A stretch of 16,677 nt of DNA from JAYEIA01 sp964472505 (GTDB taxonomy: Bacteria > Bacteroidota > Bacteroidia > Bacteroidales > JAADGE01): positions 1-16,677 of the forward strand of contig CAYYQW010000079.1 in NCBI GenBank assembly GCA_964472505.1, in the 5' to 3' direction. Each line of letters starts with the position of its first letter. Positions within the stretch are counted from its first letter, which is position 1. Under the pieces are notes generated by a model that saw only the letters and a program-made list of their open reading frames with translations, ran no database searches and was not told the DNA's origin. The position numbers were made by a program, and so were the translations under genes. This document shows, piece by piece, positions 7,607 through 15,247 of the stretch.

Positions 7607-8785
7607 ATGAAAGATATACAGAACGGTTTTGTTGATTATTTCGACATTGGAGAGATGCTTACCGAAGAGCAACTCATAATTAGGGAGAGTGTGAGAAAGT
7701 TTGTTGAGCGCAAATTAATGCCCGTTATTGACGATGCTGCGCAGACACATAATCCCCCCGATTTTTTAAACAAAGATTTGGCTGAATACGGCGCTTTTGG
7801 TTGCTTTATACCCGAAAAATACGGCGGTGCCGGTTTAGACTATATGTCATACGGGCTAATGGCTTATGAGCTTGAGCGTGGTGATTCTGCCGTGCGCTCT
7901 GCTGTTTCCGTTCAAAGTTCTTTGGTTATGTATCCGATTTATACTTTCGGCAATGAAAAACAGCGCAAAGAATTTTTACCTAAGCTGGCTTCCGGCGAGA
8001 TGATTGGTGCTTTTGGTTTGACCGAACCCAACCACGGTTCAGATCCGGGAGCCATGGAAACTAAAATTGTTGATAAGGGAAGCTATTATCTTTTGAATGG
8101 CTCCAAAGCTTGGATTACCAATTCACCCATTTGTGATTTGGCGATTGTTTGGGCAAAAGATGAAAGCGGTAAAGTCCGGGGGCTTATTGTTGAGCGAAAT
8201 TTTGACGGATTCACTACGGCTACAACCGAAAAAAAATGGTCTTTACGAGCTTCTCATACCGGCGAAATGTTTTTTAAAAATGTAAAAGTACCGAAAGAAA
8301 ACATGCTGCCCAATGTACAAGGCCTTAAAGGTCCTTTGATGTGTCTTAATTCGGCACGCTACGGAATAGCCTGGGGGGTGTTGGGTGCCGCTGAAAATTG
8401 TTTGCAAACCGCACTTAATTACAGTTTAGAACGTCATCAATTCAATAAACCTATAGCTTCTTTTCAGCTTACGCAGAAGAAGTTGGCAGAAATGTTAACC
8501 GAACTTACCAAAGGGCAGCTTATGGCTTGGCGGCTCGGAAAGCTCAAAGACGCCGGTAAAGTACGGCCGGAGCAAATATCTATGGCAAAAAGGACGAATG
8601 TGCAGACAGCATTAAAAATAGCTCGCGAAAGCAGACAAATTCTGGGAGCCATGGGAATATCTGGCGATTTTCCCGTGATGCGACACATGATGAATTTGGA
8701 GTCTGTTATAACCTATGAAGGAACTCATGATATTCATCTTTTAATTACCGGAGCCGATATAACCGGAATTTCCGCATTTTATTAA
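7607..8785 (+). CDS. Acyl-CoA dehydrogenase, glutaryl-CoA dehydrogenase-like
   Basis: This is a flavoprotein that oxidises an acyl-CoA to the enoyl-CoA and passes electrons to ETF. At 392 aa it follows the glutaryl-CoA dehydrogenase subfamily closely. It has LTEEQ near the N-terminus, ELERGDSAVRSAVSVQSSLVM, GLTEPNHGSDP, AWITNSPICDLAIVWAK, the SLRASHTGEMFF block, ARYGIAWGVLGAAE, RHQFNKPIASFQL and NLESVITYEGTHDIH. The catalytic base is E371, in TYEGT. E90 and R97 correspond to the substrate-carboxylate contacts E87 and R94 of human glutaryl-CoA dehydrogenase, as I align them by eye. That supports glutaryl-CoA as substrate (lysine or tryptophan breakdown), with decarboxylation to crotonyl-CoA. 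Bacteroidota paralogues may use other acyl-CoAs. The gene appears monocistronic: a 304-base structured gap follows. ATG at 7607 matches the family start. Confidence 0.92.
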   Translation: MKDIQNGFVDYFDIGEMLTEEQLIIRESVRKFVERKLMPVIDDAAQTHNPPDFLNKDLAEYGAFGCFIPEKYGGAGLDYMSYGLMAYELERGDSAVRSAVSVQSSLVMYPIYTFGNEKQRKEFLPKLASGEMIGAFGLTEPNHGSDPGAMETKIVDKGSYYLLNGSKAWITNSPICDLAIVWAKDESGKVRGLIVERNFDGFTTATTEKKWSLRASHTGEMFFKNVKVPKENMLPNVQGLKGPLMCLNSARYGIAWGVLGAAENCLQTALNYSLERHQFNKPIASFQLTQKKLAEMLTELTKGQLMAWRLGKLKDAGKVRPEQISMAKRTNVQTALKIARESRQILGAMGISGDFPVMRHMMNLESVITYEGTHDIHLLITGADITGISAFY

Positions 8786-8826
8786 GCTATTTTATAAGCA
8801 AAAAAATTCTGCATTATATAGTATTT

Positions 8827-8944
8827 GGCAGAAAACCCTGCGCCCGTGTGGTGTTTTTACCGCAGGGAGTTTTAAAGCTGCCTGTTTTGCGTCGGGTGAA
8901 AAACACCTGACCCGCGCAGAGAATTAAATTTGTAGTTTTCTGCC
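8827..8944. ncRNA. Candidate structured non-coding RNA (6S-like rod) in the acd-S41 gap
   Basis: Within the 304-base gap (8786-9089) this segment is visibly more GC-rich than its surroundings. GGCAGAAAAC (8827-8836) and GTTTTCTGCC (8935-8944) form a perfect 10-bp closing helix. Inside it, CTGCGC (8838-8843) pairs GCGCAG (8914-8919). GGTGTTTTT (8850-8858) pairs AAAAACACC (8899-8907), extended by ACC/GGT (8859-8861/8895-8897) past one bulge. CAGG (8863-8866) then pairs CCTG (8881-8884). The result is a long rod. Its 15-base one-sided bubble (8920-8934) carries TAAATTTG, the Bacteroidota -7 promoter consensus, as expected if it mimicked an open promoter like 6S RNA. A competing fold exists: CCCTGCG/CGCAGGG (8836-8842/8861-8867) plus GTCGGGTG/CACCTGAC (8891-8898/8904-8911). 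Strand is unclear. On the minus strand a TTCTGC/GCAGAA hairpin followed by seven T (8800-8833) could act as terminator. Confidence 0.45.
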
Positions 8945-9089
8945 GGACACAATATAGGAACGGTAATGCTTAATCCGGGCGAAAAAATATTTTTTTTCGG
9001 CCATCTTTAATACCTGCCGGTATGATTTCTGTATGCTTTATAAAACCGTTACATTCGACTAATTATATTATTAAAAGAAACTTAAATTA

Positions 9090-10757
9090 ATGAAAACGAA
9101 AACTTCAAAAATTGTTTTAACCCTTTCAGTTTTAATTATTCCTATTCTTCTTTTCTCTGCATACAAAATAGCAGCGCCTAAAAGCGATTTTGATGTTGCC
9201 AAAAATTTAGAATTATACCATTCGGCCGTTAAAAATATACGGATGTATTATGTAGATGATGTAGATGCTGCCGGACTCATAAACGAAAGTATTCAAGAGT
9301 TCTTGAATAAATTGGATCCTTATACCGTCTTTTACTCTGAATCGAGGATAGAAGAGTTCGAATTTATGAATACCGGAAGCTATGCCGGCATAGGAGTTAA
9401 TTTGACTGAAAGAGACAATAAACTTTATGTAACCGGTTTATATGCCAATTCTCCGGCCGACAGAAGCGGAGTAAAGGCCGGCGATTATATAATTTCTGTT
9501 GACGATCACCAAATTACTAAAGAAAACATAGATTTTGTACGAAATCTGTTACAAGGCTCCGTCGGCTCAGAAGTTGAAATAGAAGTAGAACGAAATTATA
9601 CCCGTAACGGAGAACTTTCTCGTATGAGTTTTAAACTTAAAAGAGAGCGAATTAAAAGCCATGCCGTAGATCACCACACCATCGATGATGACGGAATAAT
9701 TTACATCAAGTTTGGAATATTTACTCAAAATTCATCCAAAGAATTTTTAGAGGCTCTGCAGAAATACAGTGATAAAGACATAACCGGTTTAGTTATTGAT
9801 CTGCGAAATAATCCGGGCGGTTTTTTGCAGGAAGCCGTGAATATTTTGGATTTATTCATTGCAAAAGATAAAACTTTGGTAAGCACCAAAGGTCGGCTTT
9901 CACAATGGAATTCAGTTTTTAAAGCCAAAAAAACTCCGCTCTTTCCGGATTTGCCTGTTGCTGTTTTGGTGAACAAATCATCGGCATCAGCCTCAGAGAT
10001 TGTGGCCGGAGTATTTCAAGATTATGACCGCGCTATAATTATAGGAGAAAAAACCTACGGAAAAGGTTTGGTTCAAATAACCAAAGATTTGGGCTATAAT
10101 ACAAAAATAAAAATAACTACCGCTAAGTATTATTTACCGGGCGGCCGATGTGTGCAGGCGCTTGATTATTCACACTTACGAGATGACGGGAGTGTAAGCG
10201 AAGTCCCGGATTCACTAAAGTCTGCTTTTAAAACAGAAAACGGACGCATTTTTTATGATGGTGGAGGCGTAGTTCCCGACCGGCCTGTGAAAAATATTTC
10301 AGACCAATCATTCATTCGTTTTCTTACTAATGAATTTATTATTCATGATTATGCCGTAAAATTTGCTGCTGAGCATGACACTACAGATGTCAGCCGTAAT
10401 TTTAGTTTTAAGTCATTTGCTGATTTTGAAAATTTTGTCAAGCAAAAAAAGCTTGTACATCGCAATGAGCTTCAGAAAGAGCTTGAACGGCTTGCTGCAG
10501 ATAATCTTGCCGAAGATTTAGAGTTAGACGATGAAATAAAACAGTTAGCTGATAAAGCGCGTCAGAATACTCCCCGGTTAATCCAAAAAAATAAAAATGA
10601 CGTAATTACTGTTTTGGAGCAGGAAATTTTGGCAAGATTCTACGGCGAAGACCTAAGTGTGATTTTTTCTTTAGATAAAGATCCACTGCTCAAAGAAGCA
10701 AAAATGCTTTTGCAAGACGGGGAAAAATATAAATCATTGTTGAATATTTCTGAATAG
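9090..10757 (+). CDS. S41 family C-terminal processing peptidase (CtpA/Prc-like)
   Basis: This is a PDZ-containing serine protease that cuts exported proteins from the C-terminal side. It has 555 aa. An N-terminal hydrophobic segment (about residues 8-28, IVLTLSVLIIPILLFSAYKIA) is a signal peptide or membrane anchor, so the protein acts in the periplasm. A helical region with LDPYTVFYS follows. The PDZ domain (about 95-180) shows YAGIGVNL, SPADRSGVKAGDYIISVDD and the following helix. The protease core has GLVIDLRNNPGGFLQEA, NKSSASASEIVAG and GEKTYGKGLVQ. S300 and K325 form the catalytic Ser-Lys dyad, with the 25-residue spacing typical of the family. After YYLPGGRCVQ come about 200 further residues, helical and charged, as in Bacteroidota homologues. 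Start is ATG at 9090. An intrinsic terminator follows at 10797. TACATTCG at 9050-9057 is a weak -7 candidate. No substrate is evident from the neighbours. Confidence 0.95.
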   Translation: MKTKTSKIVLTLSVLIIPILLFSAYKIAAPKSDFDVAKNLELYHSAVKNIRMYYVDDVDAAGLINESIQEFLNKLDPYTVFYSESRIEEFEFMNTGSYAGIGVNLTERDNKLYVTGLYANSPADRSGVKAGDYIISVDDHQITKENIDFVRNLLQGSVGSEVEIEVERNYTRNGELSRMSFKLKRERIKSHAVDHHTIDDDGIIYIKFGIFTQNSSKEFLEALQKYSDKDITGLVIDLRNNPGGFLQEAVNILDLFIAKDKTLVSTKGRLSQWNSVFKAKKTPLFPDLPVAVLVNKSSASASEIVAGVFQDYDRAIIIGEKTYGKGLVQITKDLGYNTKIKITTAKYYLPGGRCVQALDYSHLRDDGSVSEVPDSLKSAFKTENGRIFYDGGGVVPDRPVKNISDQSFIRFLTNEFIIHDYAVKFAAEHDTTDVSRNFSFKSFADFENFVKQKKLVHRNELQKELERLAADNLAEDLELDDEIKQLADKARQNTPRLIQKNKNDVITVLEQEILARFYGEDLSVIFSLDKDPLLKEAKMLLQDGEKYKSLLNISE

Positions 10758-10796
10758 TTATTGGTGATTAATAATTATTTCAAATAAGTATTTTGT

Positions 10797-10841
10797 ACTT
10801 TACAAATTTCATATATATGTGTATTTGTAAAGTTTTTTTTT
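10797..10841 (+). terminator. Intrinsic terminator of the S41 peptidase gene
   Basis: ACTTTACAAAT (10797-10807) and ATTTGTAAAGT (10823-10833) are an exact 11-bp inverted repeat, followed at once by a run of about nine T. The loop itself contains the palindrome CATATATATG. It lies 40 bases past the stop codon. The stem is AT-rich, so its efficiency is uncertain. Confidence 0.65.
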
Positions 10842-10895
10842 AGAAAATTATACTTTTTTTGTTTAAAGTATTAATATAATTGGAAATTTTTTTTA

Positions 10896-10903
10896 TAGAT
10901 TTG
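10896..10903 (+). promoter_or_regulatory. Candidate -7 promoter element for the 127-aa gene
   Basis: TAGATTTG is an exact match to TAnnTTTG, 37 bases before the ATG at 10941. The only nearby TTG upstream (10880-10882) leaves a 13-base spacer, shorter than the usual 19-21, so the -33 element is unclear. Confidence 0.35.
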
Positions 10904-10940
10904 TATTTGAAGTATTACAAAGAAAAATTTTCTTAATTGT

Positions 10941-11324
10941 ATGAGAATAAATTGGATAATATTGTTAATCGCTTTCTTGGGTTTGACGGCATTTAATTTA
11001 ACAACAACTTTTGATTCCGGAAATCCTTCAGTGAAAGTATCTGCCGACCAAAATTTTATTAGTCAGCAGTCAGGTGATATTATAAAGTTCACCGTAGAAA
11101 TTTGTTCTGCCGAAAATTTGGAGAGTTTTAAAATTGAACCGGATTTTTTAGGTGAGGAGAATACGGCCTTGAAATATCATTTTAATTCCAACAGCAAACA
11201 GGCGTCCGTTATTTATTTTTATACCATACCGACAGACTTTGATAAGCGTGAAATAAATTTCAGTTTTAGTTTAGAAGATAACTCAGGTATTTTTAATAAA
11301 AGCGAAATAATAAGTCTAAAATAG
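10941..11324 (+). CDS. Small exported protein of unknown function
   Basis: I do not recognise this 127-aa protein. The N-terminus (MRINW, then IILLIAFLGLTAFNL) is a typical signal peptide, with no lipobox cysteine after it. The mature part alternates polar and hydrophobic residues and looks beta-rich, for example VKVSADQNFISQQSGDIIKFTVEIC and ASVIYFYTIPTD. It could be a single immunoglobulin- or cadherin-like sandwich domain, but that is a guess from composition. It has one cysteine. The gene sits between the S41 peptidase terminator and the DUF1987 gene, with about 96 bases to the latter, which appears to have its own promoter. The ATG at 10941 follows AT-rich sequence without a Shine-Dalgarno motif. 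The coding call rests on an uninterrupted frame, a credible signal peptide and a -7 match upstream. Confidence 0.7.
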   Translation: MRINWIILLIAFLGLTAFNLTTTFDSGNPSVKVSADQNFISQQSGDIIKFTVEICSAENLESFKIEPDFLGEENTALKYHFNSNSKQASVIYFYTIPTDFDKREINFSFSLEDNSGIFNKSEIISLK

Positions 11325-11360
11325 ACTTTTGTAAAGATAAGTTTAAATAACGGAATAATA

Positions 11361-11393
11361 TTTGTATTTGTTTAGTAAAATATATTAAATTTG
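11361..11393 (+). promoter_or_regulatory. Promoter of the DUF1987/SiaC-like gene
   Basis: TTTG at 11361-11364, a 21-base spacer and TAAATTTG at 11386-11393 match the Bacteroidota vegetative promoter in both elements. The predicted start is near 11399, giving a leader of about 20 bases before the ATG at 11421. Confidence 0.55.
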
Positions 11394-11420
11394 TAAAATA
11401 AACTTGTCATTTTAAATCGT

Positions 11421-11813
11421 ATGGAAGTAATACACAGAGACGAAAAACAAGATACACCGGCCGTCCATTTGGATAGGGACAAAGGCATTTTTGAGATATC
11501 CGGAAAATCTTTTCCGGCAGATGTTGCTACTTTCTTTAGTCCTATAACACAGTGGTTGGATCAATATGCGGAAAATCCCAACGAAGAAACTGTCTTTGTG
11601 ATGCGTATGGATTATTTTAATACAGCTTCTTCAAAAGTAATATTGGATATTTTATACAAATTAGAAGACATCAAGTTAGACGGAAACTACGTAAAAGTAA
11701 AATGGTACTATCCGGATGACGATGAAGATATGTTGGAAACCGGTGAAGAATATGATGAAATTGTAGATGTTGAATTCGAACTTATAGAATATTCGGTTGA
11801 GTATGATGATTAG
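11421..11813 (+). CDS. DUF1987 / SiaC-family regulatory phosphoprotein
   Basis: The family prototype is Pseudomonas aeruginosa SiaC, a small protein whose threonine is phosphorylated by the kinase SiaB and dephosphorylated by the PP2C phosphatase SiaA. Unphosphorylated SiaC activates a diguanylate cyclase. This 130-aa protein has the single-domain layout: TPAVHLDRDKGIFEISGKSFP, a strand-helix with FFSPITQWLDQY, then MDYFNTASSKVILDIL and WYYPDDDEDMLETGEEY. The FNTxSSK motif is intact, and T68 is the expected phosphosite. The C-terminus is very acidic. No SiaA, SiaB or diguanylate cyclase gene is in the window, so the partner must be elsewhere, or the protein has a different job in this lineage. 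The gene has its own promoter upstream and a terminator downstream, so it looks monocistronic. Confidence 0.85.
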   Translation: MEVIHRDEKQDTPAVHLDRDKGIFEISGKSFPADVATFFSPITQWLDQYAENPNEETVFVMRMDYFNTASSKVILDILYKLEDIKLDGNYVKVKWYYPDDDEDMLETGEEYDEIVDVEFELIEYSVEYDD

Positions 11814-11858
11814 TTAAAAATATAAATAAATTTTCCTTGTACGTTTGATTTTTGAGTT

Positions 11859-11898
11859 AGCGAACCTGTCATTTCCCTTTGGCAGGTCGCTTTCTTTC
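11859..11898 (+). terminator. Intrinsic terminator of the DUF1987 gene
   Basis: AGCGA-A-CCTG (11859-11868) pairs CAGG-TCGCT (11883-11891): nine base pairs with one bulged A, followed by TTTCTTTCT. The T-rich tail abuts the polA stop codon on the other strand. The minus side is not followed by T directly, so it serves mainly the plus strand. Confidence 0.6.
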
Positions 11899-14687
11899 TA
11901 ATGGGCCTCCAACCAGTTATCGCCTTCTCCGATGTCAACTTTTAAGTCCACCGACAGATTTACGGCATGCTCCATTTCCTGAAGCGCAATTTCTTTTAAT
12001 TTTGCTCGCTCATTTTTAGGAACGTCAAAAACCAGCTCATCATGTACCTGAAGAATCATCTTGCTTTGCAAGCCTTCTTCCCGTATTCTTTTTTGAGTAC
12101 TAATCATTGCTTTCTTTATAATATCCGAGGCGCTGCCCTGTAGGGGAGCATTTATGGCATTTCGCTCGTCATTGCTTCTGAGCAGGCTGTTGTTGGAATC
12201 AATATTATGCAATTTTCGTTTTCGACCGAAGAGGGTAGTAGCATATTTTTTTTCTCTGCCTTCGTGAATGGCTTTGTCCATATATTTCTTCACTTGCGGG
12301 TAAGTTTCAAAATATCCTTCAATTAACTGTTTAGCTTCAGAACGAGGTATTTTTAAGTTTTCCGATAATCCAAAAGCCGAAATCCCGTATATAATACCGA
12401 AATTAGCAGATTTTGCTTGGCTCCTCATTTCGCCGGTAACTTCCGAAGGATCTTTTTTGAAAATCTTTGACGCTGTTATGGTATGGATATCTTCTCCGCT
12501 TTTAAATGCTTCAAGCATATTTTTATCTTGGCTAAGGTGCGCCATTAAACGGAGTTCGATTTGCGAATAGTCTGCAGCAATAAGTATATTGTTGGTGTTC
12601 TCCGGAACGAAGCTTTCTCGTATTTTCTTACCTTCGGGAGTTCTAACCGGAATGTTCTGCAAATTTGGGTTTGTAGAGCTTAATCTGCCGGTACTCACCA
12701 CTGCTTGATTATAGGTCGTGTGTAGTTTTTCGGTATCTTCACTAATTAACTTTGGCAGCGCTCTTACGTATGTGGAAAGGAGTTTACTGTTAGAGCGATA
12801 ATCCAAAATATGACTAATAATTTCATGCTCGCTTTCCAATTTCAGAAGCTCTCTTTCACCGGTAGCATACTGCTTTGTTTTGGTGAGTTTCGGCTTATCC
12901 GAGATTTTAAGTTTTTCAAACAGTATGGTGCCGAGTTGTTTGGGTGATGCTATATTAAATTCCGTACCCGCCAACTCATATATTTTTTTCTGCGTAGCCT
13001 CTATTTCGTTTATGAGTTGCTTTTCATAGTCTTTTAATTTCTGCAAATCAATTTTTACGCCGTTTTTTTCCATATTAACCAGTACAGGGATTAGCGGAAA
13101 TTCAATTTCTTCGGCTAATTTACTCATATTGGATTCGGCTAACTTCTTTTCGAGAACCCCTTTTAGTTTAAAGCATATATCTGCATCTTCGCAGGCATAA
13201 GCCGTTATTTTTTCAATCGGAACTTTCCGCATCGCGCCGTCGCTTGCTTTTTTTCCTATCAAGCTTTCAATTTCTATGGGTGTATAATTCAGATATTGTT
13301 CTGCAAGAGCCGTTAGGTTATGTTTGCTGTCGGCATCAATGAGATAATGCGCAATCATAGTATCAAATAAGGGCCCGTTTACTTTCTGTCCGTAATTTGA
13401 CATTACAATTAAGTCGTATTTAATGTTCTGTCCGATTTTTTGAATTTTCTCATTTTCAAAAACCGGAGCTAAAATGCTTAATATATCCCGGACAGTTTCT
13501 TCGTCTTCAGGCAAAGGAACGTAAAATGCCTCGTTTTCCCGATACGCAAATGCAATACCTACCAATTTTGCTTTGTGCGGATTGGCCGAGCTTGTTTCCG
13601 TATCAAAACAAAAGGCTTTGGAGCTTGCCAGCTTTTTTACCAGTTCTTCTATCTCATAAGGGCTTTCACAAGCCGTATAATTTTGTTTTTCGGCATTGTA
13701 GGTCTGATATGAACTGCCAAGAGCAGTTGTTTGTCCTTGCGTTGCGTCATCATCACCGAAAAGAGAGGTCTGAACGGATTTTTTTGAAACTTCTTTGGCT
13801 TTTTCGGGAATCAGTCGCTTGGCTAATGTTTTAAATTCGAGATCATCAAAAATTTCCAACAGCAGTTTTTCGTCGATGGATTCCAGAAGGTAGTCTTTTG
13901 AATTAAATTCAACCGGAACATCTGTTTTTATGGTAACCAGTTTTTTGGAAAGGGCTATTAGGTCTTTGCTGTTTTCCACATTTTCTTTTTGCTTGCCTTT
14001 CAGCTTGTGTGAGTTTTGCAGAAGGCCTTCTGCACTTCCGTATTTGGCTATTAATTTTTTAGAGGTTTTTTGACCTACACCCGGAATGCCGGGAATATTG
14101 TCTGAAGTATCACCCCATATTGCCAAAATATCAATGACTTGTTCGGGGCGCTCAATGTTGTATAATTCACAAATTTCTTTTTTTCCGAGAAGTTCCTGTT
14201 CTTTGTTTCCCCGTTTGGGCTTCAGCATGTATATGTTTTCTGAAACCAGCTGTCCGTAGTCTTTGTCGGGTGTTACCATATATACGGTAAAACCTTCTTT
14301 CTCTGCTTTTTTGGCTAAAGTACCTATGGTATCATCGGCTTCAAAATTTTCAACTTCAATAACGGGAATTCGGAAAGCTCTTAAAATTTCTTTTATGTAA
14401 GGCACTGATTTTTTTATGTCTTCCGGAGTTTCATCGCGATTGGCTTTATATTCTTCATACATCGTATTACGAAAGGTGGGGCCGGGCGGGTCAAAAGCTA
14501 CGCCGATATAGTCCGGTTGTTCTTTGCTGAGAATTTCATTCAATGTGTTTGTAAAACCTAATATGGCAGATGTGTTCAGGCCTTTTGAGTTATATCTCGG
14601 GTTTTTTATAAATGCATAGTATGCTCTGAATATTAAAGCATAAGCATCTAAAAGAAACAGTTTCTTCTCGTTGTCTTTTGTATTCAT
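11898..14687 (-). CDS. polA: DNA polymerase I with 5'-3' and 3'-5' exonuclease domains
   Basis: PolA processes Okazaki fragments and fills repair gaps. Its 929 aa fit a full-length enzyme. The 5'-3' exonuclease (about 1-300) shows LFLLDAYALIFRAYYAF, DYIGVAFDPPGPTFR, FEADDTIGTLA and WGDTSDNIPGIPGVGQKTS. The proofreading domain keeps its acidic residues (CFDTETSS, D362 and E364; IGQNIKYDL; YACEDAD), so proofreading is probably active, unlike in Thermus. The polymerase domain has TGRLSSTNPNLQNIPVR, motif A AADYSQIELRL (D706), motif B RSQAKSANFGIIYG and motif C LQVHDELVFDV (D883). Start is ATG at 14687. The gene faces the DUF1987 gene convergently. A strong terminator (14707-14735) separates it from queD upstream. 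A clear polA promoter was not found in the short space between that hairpin and the ATG, although TACTTTTT there is one mismatch from the -7 consensus. Confidence 0.98.
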   Translation of the reverse strand: MNTKDNEKKLFLLDAYALIFRAYYAFIKNPRYNSKGLNTSAILGFTNTLNEILSKEQPDYIGVAFDPPGPTFRNTMYEEYKANRDETPEDIKKSVPYIKEILRAFRIPVIEVENFEADDTIGTLAKKAEKEGFTVYMVTPDKDYGQLVSENIYMLKPKRGNKEQELLGKKEICELYNIERPEQVIDILAIWGDTSDNIPGIPGVGQKTSKKLIAKYGSAEGLLQNSHKLKGKQKENVENSKDLIALSKKLVTIKTDVPVEFNSKDYLLESIDEKLLLEIFDDLEFKTLAKRLIPEKAKEVSKKSVQTSLFGDDDATQGQTTALGSSYQTYNAEKQNYTACESPYEIEELVKKLASSKAFCFDTETSSANPHKAKLVGIAFAYRENEAFYVPLPEDEETVRDILSILAPVFENEKIQKIGQNIKYDLIVMSNYGQKVNGPLFDTMIAHYLIDADSKHNLTALAEQYLNYTPIEIESLIGKKASDGAMRKVPIEKITAYACEDADICFKLKGVLEKKLAESNMSKLAEEIEFPLIPVLVNMEKNGVKIDLQKLKDYEKQLINEIEATQKKIYELAGTEFNIASPKQLGTILFEKLKISDKPKLTKTKQYATGERELLKLESEHEIISHILDYRSNSKLLSTYVRALPKLISEDTEKLHTTYNQAVVSTGRLSSTNPNLQNIPVRTPEGKKIRESFVPENTNNILIAADYSQIELRLMAHLSQDKNMLEAFKSGEDIHTITASKIFKKDPSEVTGEMRSQAKSANFGIIYGISAFGLSENLKIPRSEAKQLIEGYFETYPQVKKYMDKAIHEGREKKYATTLFGRKRKLHNIDSNNSLLRSNDERNAINAPLQGSASDIIKKAMISTQKRIREEGLQSKMILQVHDELVFDVPKNERAKLKEIALQEMEHAVNLSVDLKVDIGEGDNWLEAH

Positions 14688-14706
14688 TGGGATAGCTTTA
14701 AAAAGT

Positions 14707-14735
14707 AAAAAAGCAACAGAACGCTCTGTTGCTTT
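14707..14735 (-). terminator. Intrinsic terminator of queD
   Basis: AAAGCAACAGA (14710-14720) and TCTGTTGCTTT (14725-14735) are an exact 11-bp inverted repeat with a four-base loop. On the minus strand the stem runs into TTTTTT and then ACTTTTT. It lies between queD and polA, so polA is likely transcribed separately or by readthrough. Confidence 0.75.
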
Positions 14736-14756
14736 AGTTTGAGGTGCGTATATTTG

Positions 14757-15200
14757 TTATTCTTGGTCGTCGGCATACCATTCGGCATAAGATGTTTCGG
14801 TTTCGTATAACCTGACACTGTGTAACTTTACCGTTTTTGGAAGCCGTCTTTTTATGATAAGAGCGAAATTTCTGACCATATTTTCACAAGTTGGCTGATA
14901 TTCGGTTTGTATATAGCGCTCAAACATCTGCTTATTAATATCTAAGCGTTTAAAAGAGGCTTTTTTGTTTAGAATGAGTGCGTGATCATAAACATCCACA
15001 ATGTGGGTTTTTACAATTTTTTTAAGATCACCAAAGTCTATTACCATACCGTTTTTCGGCGTTCCGGGTTCGTCAATTGCTTTACCTGCTACAGTTACAA
15101 AAAGTTTGTATGTGTGGCCGTGTATGTTTTTGCATTTGCCGTCGTAGTTCCATAAGGCGTGTGCTGCTTCAAAATTAAATTGTTTGGATACTCGTATCAT
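14757..15200 (-). CDS. queD: 6-carboxytetrahydropterin synthase (QueD/PTPS family)
   Basis: QueD converts 7,8-dihydroneopterin triphosphate to 6-carboxy-5,6,7,8-tetrahydropterin, the second step towards preQ0 and queuosine. The protein is 147 aa. FNFEAAH supplies zinc ligand H14 and HGHTY supplies H27 and H29. C23 in GKCKNIHGH is the catalytic cysteine, four residues before the histidines as in the family. VIDFGDLK, VYDHALILN (D72, H73), PTCENMV and RLYETETSYAEWY complete the site. PTCEN replaces the more usual PTAEN or PTSEN. The closest alternative is 6-pyruvoyltetrahydropterin synthase, but the compact form and bacterial context favour QueD. ATG at 15200 fits the family start. folE, queC and queE are not nearby. 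The gene is flanked by terminators on both sides, so it is a single-gene unit. Confidence 0.93.
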   Translation of the reverse strand: MIRVSKQFNFEAAHALWNYDGKCKNIHGHTYKLFVTVAGKAIDEPGTPKNGMVIDFGDLKKIVKTHIVDVYDHALILNKKASFKRLDINKQMFERYIQTEYQPTCENMVRNFALIIKRRLPKTVKLHSVRLYETETSYAEWYADDQE

Positions 15201-15214
15201 TTTTTTGTTTTTTC

Positions 15215-15247
15215 CAAAAATAAAAAAATCTGCTGAATAAACTTCAA
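15215..15247 (-). promoter_or_regulatory. Candidate queD promoter
   Basis: On the minus strand, TTG (15247-15245), a 22-base spacer and TATTTTTG (15222-15215) match the Bacteroidota consensus. The leader would be only about 10 bases. The element overlaps the arsR terminator hairpin, so the end of one unit and the start of the next are interlaced. Confidence 0.4.

Noticed and set aside
8891..8914. ACCTGACCCG with nearby helices, reminiscent of a TPP riboswitch core
   Set aside because: The required CTGAGA element and the usual second-helix sequence are missing, and the downstream gene is a protease, not a thiamine gene.
8827..8944. Signal recognition particle RNA or tmRNA as identity of the structured segment
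   Set aside because: There is no GGAA-type SRP apical loop motif and no tRNA-like ends or tag-coding frame.
13526..13834. 102-aa plus-strand open frame inside polA
   Set aside because: It is antisense to the proofreading-domain region of PolA, with no upstream promoter and no recognisable domain.
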